Assembly: GCF_014646515.1 (NCBI RefSeq)
Contig: NZ_BMNK01000026.1
Location: 1 to 64,000 of the forward strand
Reading direction: 5' to 3'
Source: Nonomuraea glycinis
GTDB lineage: Bacteria; Actinomycetota; Actinomycetes; Streptosporangiales; Streptosporangiaceae
DNA: 64,000 bases
Of this stretch, positions 58,897 to 64,000 are shown piece after piece. The translations under genes were made by a program, and so were the position numbers. Positions within the stretch are counted from its first letter, which is position 1; each line of letters starts with the position of its first letter. The notes beneath the pieces are model-generated. The model was not told where the DNA came from. It searched no databases and saw only the letters and a program-made list of their open reading frames with translations.

Positions 58897-59486
58897 TGAC
58901 CGAGCAGCCGGACATGCGAGCAAGTGACCAGGACCGCGAGAGGGTGGCCGAGATGCTCCGTGTCGCGGTCAGCGACGGGCGGATCACCCTCGACGAGTTC
59001 AACGAGCGGGTCGACCGCACCTTCACCGCCCGGACCCGAGGGCAGCTGGACGTGCTGGTCGCGGACCTGTGGCAGACGAGGGCCGTGGCCCCGGCCGTCC
59101 CCACGGCCGCCATGGCCGTCCCCAGCGCCACCGGCGCGCTGGAGCTGCACACCCGCAGCGGCAAGGTCGTGCAGGACGGGCGCTGGACGGTGCCGCCGTA
59201 CCTCAGCGCCAAGGCGGGCCGGTTCGGCACGGTGAAGATCGACTTCACCCGGGCGGACTGCCCGCATCAGGAGGTCGTGATCGACCTGGGGATCACCTCC
59301 TGGTTCGGTGACGTCATCCTCATCGTCCCGCCCGGCTGGATCGTCCGCGACGACGAGGTCGTGCGGCGCTGGATGGGCGCCGTCTTCAACCGCCCGCCCG
59401 CGGCGCTGGCCCACGACGGCGTGGTCATCCGGCTCACCGGATTCGTGAAGACCGGCGACGTATGGGTGAGGTACCGCCACCCCTGA
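58896..59486 (+). CDS. DUF1707 / LiaF-like C-terminal protein
   Basis: The 196-residue protein begins with the SHOCT-like DUF1707 domain (MRASDQDRERVAEMLRVAV... GRITLDEFNERVDRTFTAR, about 1-55), then a linker and a beta-helix-like C-terminal part (ITSWFGDVILIVPPGWIV). The family is widespread in actinomycetes and function is unknown, with possible roles in envelope-stress responses. There is no membrane helix. The C-methyltransferase gene follows by 29 nt; DUF1707 is probably not part of the sugar pathway. Confidence 0.85.
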   Translation: MTEQPDMRASDQDRERVAEMLRVAVSDGRITLDEFNERVDRTFTARTRGQLDVLVADLWQTRAVAPAVPTAAMAVPSATGALELHTRSGKVVQDGRWTVPPYLSAKAGRFGTVKIDFTRADCPHQEVVIDLGITSWFGDVILIVPPGWIVRDDEVVRRWMGAVFNRPPAALAHDGVVIRLTGFVKTGDVWVRYRHP

Positions 59487-59515
59487 CGCGGGCCCGCACG
59501 CTCAAGGAGGATCGC

Positions 59516-60739
59516 ATGGAGTGCCGGATCTGCTCCGGAAGGCTGCACCAGTTCGCCGACTTCGGGCGGCAACCCGTCTCCGACGCCTTCGTCACCCCCG
59601 GCGGCACGGCATCGGAGTTCTTCTTCCACCTGGCCGTGGGGGTCTGCGAGGACTGCTCGATGGCGCAGCTCCTGCACGAGGTGGACCGGGAGCGGATGTT
59701 CCACGACGACTACCCGTACCTCTCCTCGGGGTCGGCGGTGATGCGCGCGCACTTCGACGCGCTGGCCAAGCGGCTGCTCGCCACCGAGCTGACCGGTCCG
59801 GACCCGTTCGTGGTCGAGCTGGGCTGCAACGACGGCACCATGCTCGCGACCATCGCCGACGAGGGCGTCCGGCACCTCGGCGTCGAGCCCTCCGGCGGCG
59901 TGGCCGACGTGGCGGCGGCCCGGGGCGTACGGGTGCGCAAGGACTTCTTCGAGGCCGGCGTCGCCGCCGAGATCCGCGCCGCCGACGGCCCCGCCGACGT
60001 CGTCTACGCGGCCAACACGCTGTGCCACATCCCCTACATGGACTCCATCCTGAGCGGGGTGGACGCGCTGCTGAGTCCCGGGGGCGTGTTCGTCTTCGAG
60101 GACCCCTACCTCGGCGACATCGTGGCGCGGGCCTCCTTCGACCAGATCTACGACGAGCACTTCTACTTCTTCTGCGCCACCTCCGTCCGCGCCATGGCCG
60201 ATCGTCACGGGTTCGAGCTGGTGGACGTGGAGCGGCTGCCGGTGCACGGCGGCGAGGTCCGCTACACGCTGGCCAGGCGCGGCGCGCGCACGCCGAGCTC
60301 AACCGTGGCCGGCCTGCTGGCGGCCGAGCGGGCCGCGCGGCTGACCGAGCCGGCGACGCTGCGCGCCTTCGCGGCGCGGGTCGCCGCCAACCGCGACGAC
60401 CTCGTGGCGCTGCTGCGGCGGCTGCGCGAGCAGGGTGCCCGGGTGTACGGCTACGGGGCCACCGCCAAGAGCGCCACCGTGCTGAACTACTGCGGCATCG
60501 GGCCGGACCTGGTCTCCTTCGTCTGCGACACGACCCCCGCCAAGCAGGGCAGGCTCACGCCCGGCTCGCACCTGCCGGTCCGCGGGCCCGAGGCGTTCGC
60601 CGACCCCTATCCCGACTACGCGCTGCTGCTCGCCTGGAACCACGCCGAGGAGATCATGGCCAAGGAGACGGCGTTCCGCGAGGCGGGTGGCCGGTGGATC
60701 CTGTACGTCCCCACGGTGCACACCGTGGGCGCCTCATGA
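59516..60739 (+). CDS. NDP-hexose 3-C-methyltransferase (EvaC/TylCIII type)
   Basis: The 407-residue enzyme adds a methyl group from S-adenosylmethionine to C3 of a TDP-4-keto-2,6-dideoxysugar. It has the zinc-binding N-terminus (CRICSGRL, CEDCSMAQLL), a Rossmann SAM motif FVVELGCNDGTML, and the C-terminal domain with YGYGATAKSATVLN. ATG 59516 has a perfect AAGGAGG upstream; the earlier GTG is rejected. It precedes the epimerase gene on one likely transcript. Confidence 0.93.
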   Translation: MECRICSGRLHQFADFGRQPVSDAFVTPGGTASEFFFHLAVGVCEDCSMAQLLHEVDRERMFHDDYPYLSSGSAVMRAHFDALAKRLLATELTGPDPFVVELGCNDGTMLATIADEGVRHLGVEPSGGVADVAAARGVRVRKDFFEAGVAAEIRAADGPADVVYAANTLCHIPYMDSILSGVDALLSPGGVFVFEDPYLGDIVARASFDQIYDEHFYFFCATSVRAMADRHGFELVDVERLPVHGGEVRYTLARRGARTPSSTVAGLLAAERAARLTEPATLRAFAARVAANRDDLVALLRRLREQGARVYGYGATAKSATVLNYCGIGPDLVSFVCDTTPAKQGRLTPGSHLPVRGPEAFADPYPDYALLLAWNHAEEIMAKETAFREAGGRWILYVPTVHTVGAS

Positions 60740-60761
60740 CCGGTCTCGGCGGGGCGCGGCC

Positions 60762-61334
60762 GTGAGGCACCGCGAGCTGGCCGTGGCCGGCGCGTACGCC
60801 TTCGAACCGGACGTCTTCGGCGACGAGCGCGGCACCTTCGCCTCGCCGTACCAGCAGAAGGCGTTCGTGGCGGCGGTCGGGCGGCCGCTGTTCCCCGTCG
60901 CGCAGGTCAGCCGGAACGTCTCCCGGCGCGGCGTGGTGCGCGGCATCCACTACACGCTCACGCCGCCCGGCACCGCGAAGTACGTCCACTGCGCGGGCGG
61001 GCGGGTGCTGGACCTGGTGGTGGACCTGCGGGTGGGGTCGCCGACGTTCGCCCGCTGGGACGCGGTGGAGCTGGCCGCCGACACCGGCCGGGCCGTCTAC
61101 TTCCCGCCGGGGGTCGGCCACGCCTTCGTCGCGCTCGAGGACGACAGCGTGGTGTGTTACCTGCTGTCGGCGGAGTACCGGGCCGAGAACGAGCTGACGC
61201 TGTCGGTGTTCGACGAGGAGATCGGGGTGCGGTTGCCCGACGGGCCGCCGCCGATCCTGTCGGAGCGCGACCGGACCGCGCGCACGCTGGGCGAGGCCGC
61301 CGCGTGCGGCCTCCTGCCCGAATACATCCGCTGA
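60762..61334 (+). CDS. TDP-4-keto-6-deoxyhexose 3,5- or 5-epimerase (EvaD/RmlC type)
   Basis: The 190-residue cupin-like enzyme inverts C5 (and possibly C3) of the keto-sugar, giving the L series. Family features are SRRGVVRGIHYTLTPPG with the active-site His, KYVHCAGGRVLDLVVDLR and VGHAFVALEDDSVVCYL. The start is GTG 60762, with a weak ribosome-binding site, 22 nt after the methyltransferase stop. It resembles L-vancosamine-type EvaD; which stereocentre is inverted cannot be read. Confidence 0.9.
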   Translation: MRHRELAVAGAYAFEPDVFGDERGTFASPYQQKAFVAAVGRPLFPVAQVSRNVSRRGVVRGIHYTLTPPGTAKYVHCAGGRVLDLVVDLRVGSPTFARWDAVELAADTGRAVYFPPGVGHAFVALEDDSVVCYLLSAEYRAENELTLSVFDEEIGVRLPDGPPPILSERDRTARTLGEAAACGLLPEYIR

Positions 61335-61345
61335 GCCGAACCGCC

Positions 61346-61409
61346 GGTCCCGTCACGGCGGGTAAGCGATACGGCCGGCCACTCAGCGGCTGGTCCCGTC
61401 ACGGCGGGT
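61346..61409. repeat. 18-bp direct repeat at the epimerase/aminotransferase convergent ends
   Basis: GGTCCCGTCACGGCGGGT occurs at 61346-61363 and 61392-61409. The second copy lies inside the last codons of the aminotransferase, so it is again at a gene end. Confidence 0.85.
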
Positions 61410-62528
61410 CGCGTCGCGGCCGGTCGTGTCACAGACGGCGTGGAGGGCGGCGATGACCTTCTCCTGGACGCCGAGCGGCAGCGACGGGTACATCGGCAGG
61501 GAGAAGATCTCCCCGGCCAGCGCCTCGGTGACCGGCAGGCGGCCCGGCGCGTAGTCCAGGTGCGCGAAGCCCGACATGGTGTGCACCGGCCACGGATAGC
61601 TGATGTTGAGGTGGATGTCGTGCCCGCGCAGCGCCTCGATGATCTCGTCGCGCCGCGGGTGGCGGACCACGTACAGGTAATAGGCGTGCTCGTTGCCCGC
61701 GGCGGTCTCGGGCAGCACCAGGCCGGTGCCGGCCAGGCCGTCGGCGTAGCGGGCCGCCACCGCCCGCCGCCCCGCGACGTAGTCGTCGAGCCGGGTCAGC
61801 TTGCGGCGCAGGATCTCCGCCTGCACCTCGTCCAGCCGGGCGTTGTGGCCGGGCGTCTCCACGACGTAGTAGGTCTGCTCCATGCCGTAGTAGCGCAGCC
61901 GCCGCAGCGCGCGATCCACCTCGTCGTCGGAGGTGATCGTCGCGCCGCCATCGCCGTACGCGCCGAGCACCTTGGTCGGATAGAACGAGAACGCCGCCGC
62001 GTGCCCCATCGACCCGGCCCGCCGGCCATGGTGGCGGGCGCCGTGCGCCTGCGCGCAGTCCTCCAGGATCACCAGGTCGTGCCGGGCCGCCAGCCGCTCC
62101 AGCGGAGCCATGTCCACGCACTGGCCGTACAGGTGGACGGGCAGCAGGCACCGGGTCCGCGGCGTGATGGCGGCCTCCACCTGGGTCACGTCCATCAGGT
62201 ACGTGCGCGGGTCCACATCGGTGAAGACCGGCGTGGCCCCCACGGCGTCGATGGCCACCACGGTGGGCGCGGCGGTGTTGGAGACGGTGACGACCTCGTC
62301 GCCCTTGCCGACGCCGAGCGCCTGCAGGGCCAGCTTGATGGCGTTGGTGCCGTTGTCCACGCCCGCGCAGTGCCGCACCCCGTGGTAGGCGGCGAACTCC
62401 GCCTCGAAGGAGCGCACGCTCGCGCCCAGGACGAGCTGCCCGGAACGGAACACCGTCTCGACCGCGTCGAGGATGTCCTGGCGCTCGGATTCGTATTCCG
62501 GCAGATAGTCCCAGACCCGCGTGGGCAT
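61383..62528 (-). CDS. TDP-hexose 3-aminotransferase (DegT/DnrJ/EryC1 family, EvaB type)
   Basis: The 381-residue PLP enzyme installs an amino group at a keto position of the TDP-sugar. The PLP lysine is in SFYPTKVLGAYGDGG, with LVILEDCAQAHGARHHG upstream, and QCVDMAPLERLA marks the sugar-aminotransferase group. The start at 62528 has GAGGAGG 7 nt upstream; an ATG five codons earlier is possible. Together with the 2,3-dehydratase and C-methyltransferase it suggests a 3-amino-3-C-methyl sugar, as in L-vancosamine. Confidence 0.9.
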   Translation of the reverse strand: MPTRVWDYLPEYESERQDILDAVETVFRSGQLVLGASVRSFEAEFAAYHGVRHCAGVDNGTNAIKLALQALGVGKGDEVVTVSNTAAPTVVAIDAVGATPVFTDVDPRTYLMDVTQVEAAITPRTRCLLPVHLYGQCVDMAPLERLAARHDLVILEDCAQAHGARHHGRRAGSMGHAAAFSFYPTKVLGAYGDGGATITSDDEVDRALRRLRYYGMEQTYYVVETPGHNARLDEVQAEILRRKLTRLDDYVAGRRAVAARYADGLAGTGLVLPETAAGNEHAYYLYVVRHPRRDEIIEALRGHDIHLNISYPWPVHTMSGFAHLDYAPGRLPVTEALAGEIFSLPMYPSLPLGVQEKVIAALHAVCDTTGRDATRRDGTSR

Positions 62529-62691
62529 CGTCGTCCTCCTCATGATGTGCCGTCAGGGTAGGCATGGCCGGTCGGCGCGCGGAACCCCTAGAACGGGCCC
62601 GGCATCAGGGGGAGATTAGGGGTGCTGTATTGCGGCCGCCGTTAATAGCTTGAGATGGCTATCTATACGTGGATCCAGCGAAAGATCTCAC

Positions 62692-63879
62692 ATGAAGCGA
62701 CACTATCTTTTTATGTGTCAGCCCGATCACGGCCATGTCATTCCGCATCTCGCCGTGGTCGCGGAATTGGTTCGCCGGGGAAATCGGGTCACTTATCTCA
62801 CCGCGCCCGCGATGGCGCGGCATGCCGAAGGGGCGGGCGCGACCGTGCTCGCCTATGACTCGGCCTACCGGTCCGTGGATTTGCGCAAGCTGGAGGACGA
62901 CCCGCTGGGGCTGCTCTCCCTGTTCCTGGACGAGAGCGCGGCGATGCTGCGGGCGGCCGACGGGCTGCGCGACCGGCCCGACCTGATCGTCTACGACATC
63001 TCGATCCTGCACGCCGGGCGCATCCTGGCCAGGAAGTGGGGGCTGCCGGCCACGCAGCTCATCCCGGTGTTCGCCTCCAACGAGCATTTCTCGTACCTTT
63101 CCGCCATCTACGGCGGGCAGGAGGCGGTGCGCGAGCTGCCCGGATGGGTGGACGGGATGCTCGCCAGGACCCGCGAGCTGGCTCTCGCGCACGGGGTGCG
63201 GGCCGATCCGGCCGAGCTGTGGTGGGAGGTCCAGGACGCCAACCTGGTCAACCTGCCGCGCTCGTTCCAGTTCGCCGGCGAGACCTTCGACGAGCGCTTC
63301 GCGTTCGTCGGCCCGTGCCTGGGCGAGCGTGCGTTCCTGTCGGGATGGGAGCCGCCGGGCGACGGGCTGCCGGTCGCGCTGCTGTCCTTCGGCACCGTGG
63401 CCAGCGGGCGGCCCGACCTGGTGCGCACCTGCGTGCGCGCCTTCGCGGAGCTGCCCTGGCACGGCGTGGTCACCCTGGGCGACGGCATGGACCCGGCCGA
63501 GCTCGGCCCGCTGCCGCCGACGATCGAGGTCCACCGGTGGGTGTCGCACCTGGCGGTGCTGGCGCACGCCTCGGTGGCGGTCACCCACGGGGGCATGGGC
63601 ACCGCCATGGAGACCCTGTACTGGGGCTGCCCCATGGTCGTGGTGCCCGCCACGGCCATCGACCGGCCGCCCGCCCGCCGGGTCGCCGAGCTGGGCCTGG
63701 GCCAGGTCGTCGAGCCGGCCGAGCTGACCCCGGAGCGCCTGGTCGACGCGGTCCTGGCGGTGGCCGCCGACCCTCGGGTGAAGCGCAACGCCGAGGCGAT
63801 GCGCGGCGACATCCGGGCCGCCGGCGGCACCCCGCGAGCCGCCGACGAGCTCGAACGCCACCTGGCACGGGCGGTCTGA
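62692..63879 (+). CDS. Macrolide-family (GT1) glycosyltransferase
   Basis: The 395-residue GT-B enzyme has the MGT-type N-domain (HYLFMCQPDHGHVIPHLAVV) and a C-domain with the nucleotide-sugar motif VAVTHGGMGTAMETLYWG. It lacks an activating P450-like partner gene within the window. It likely transfers the cluster's deoxysugar to an aglycone. The ATG has a weak ribosome-binding site; the upstream in-frame start is not preferred. Its stop overlaps the next gene by one base (TGATG). Confidence 0.9.
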   Translation: MKRHYLFMCQPDHGHVIPHLAVVAELVRRGNRVTYLTAPAMARHAEGAGATVLAYDSAYRSVDLRKLEDDPLGLLSLFLDESAAMLRAADGLRDRPDLIVYDISILHAGRILARKWGLPATQLIPVFASNEHFSYLSAIYGGQEAVRELPGWVDGMLARTRELALAHGVRADPAELWWEVQDANLVNLPRSFQFAGETFDERFAFVGPCLGERAFLSGWEPPGDGLPVALLSFGTVASGRPDLVRTCVRAFAELPWHGVVTLGDGMDPAELGPLPPTIEVHRWVSHLAVLAHASVAVTHGGMGTAMETLYWGCPMVVVPATAIDRPPARRVAELGLGQVVEPAELTPERLVDAVLAVAADPRVKRNAEAMRGDIRAAGGTPRAADELERHLARAV

Positions 63880-64000
63880 TGGGCGCGCCGATGATCGGGC
63901 AGGCGCCGGGACCCGCCTTCGAGTTCCACGTGCTGGGGCCGCTCAAAGTGCTCAAGGACGGCGTCGAGCTGCCGATGAGCGCCAACAGGGAGCTGGCCAT
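63879..64000 (+). CDS. AfsR/SARP-family regulator (5' part only)
   Basis: The 40 visible codons read FEFHVLGPLKVLKDGVELP and then MSANRELAM, the start of the OmpR-like DNA-binding domain of SARP and AfsR/DnrI/RedD regulators (usual pattern VLGPLEV...KQRALLA). Gene end and total length lie outside the window. Coupling to the glycosyltransferase stop suggests co-expression with it. SARP genes typically activate their own biosynthetic cluster. Confidence 0.8.
   Translation, partial: MGAPMIGQAPGPAFEFHVLGPLKVLKDGVELPMSANRELA

Overview
The window is 64 kb of very GC-rich DNA from a high-GC Gram-positive bacterium. The chromosomal order (folC-DUF4233, ndk, mreBCD-PBP2-rodA, the TIGR03960/TIGR03936 radical-SAM pair, RNase E/G, rplU-rpmA-obg-proB-proA, nadD-rsfS-phosphatase) is typical of Actinomycetota. 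F420-type enzymes, a LAL regulator, a DUF1707 protein and a SARP-type gene point to an antibiotic-type actinomycete. A Streptosporangiales (Nonomuraea-like) host is my guess, not a demonstrated assignment.

Region 1 (about 1-27.7 kb) is conserved housekeeping DNA: folate polyglutamylation, nucleotide metabolism, the rod-shape/elongasome operon with 4-nt overlaps, RNA processing, ribosomal proteins L21/L27, Obg, proline synthesis, a membrane Ser/Thr kinase, an M48 peptidase, NAD synthesis and ribosome silencing. The outstanding feature is a compact IscB element lying exactly between proB and proA. It has an IscB nuclease with intact RuvC and HNH residues, a long upstream segment that looks like its omega-RNA, and a matching 18-nt hairpin near each end. 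No transposase gene is present. Because IscB guides come from the DNA flanking the left end, the natural guide should read the proB 3' end, so the RNP may recognise the empty proB-proA junction.

Region 2 (27.7-41.6 kb) is bracketed by two identical, same-orientation tRNA-Ala(GGC) genes. It holds small accessory genes: a P-loop kinase, an MBL hydrolase, two acetyltransferases, a WYL regulator divergent from a DUF1579-like gene across a palindrome, an NhaA-DsbA fusion, a Dyp peroxidase, DUF523, small membrane proteins, a CynX-type MFS carrier and an AlaX-type trans-editing protein placed directly before the second tRNA-Ala.

Region 3 (41.6-54 kb) holds an SMP-30 lactonase, a secreted GH92 alpha-mannosidase, an acyl-CoA carboxyltransferase, a LAL regulator, a 2-isopropylmalate synthase, a UbiA prenyltransferase and a two-component system.

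Region 4 (55-64 kb) is the edge of a glycosylated natural-product cluster. It encodes most of a TDP-2,6-dideoxy-3-amino-3-C-methyl-hexose (vancosamine-type) pathway: 2,3-dehydratase, C-methyltransferase, 3,5-epimerase, 3-aminotransferase and an aldo/keto reductase with altered catalytic residues. An F420-type oxidoreductase, a macrolide-family glycosyltransferase and the first 40 codons of an AfsR/SARP regulator follow; the last is cut by the window end.

Two themes recur. Many genes appear leaderless, with a TANNNT box 6-7 nt before the start codon. Short tandem or direct duplications sit at the 3' ends of at least six genes or gene pairs.
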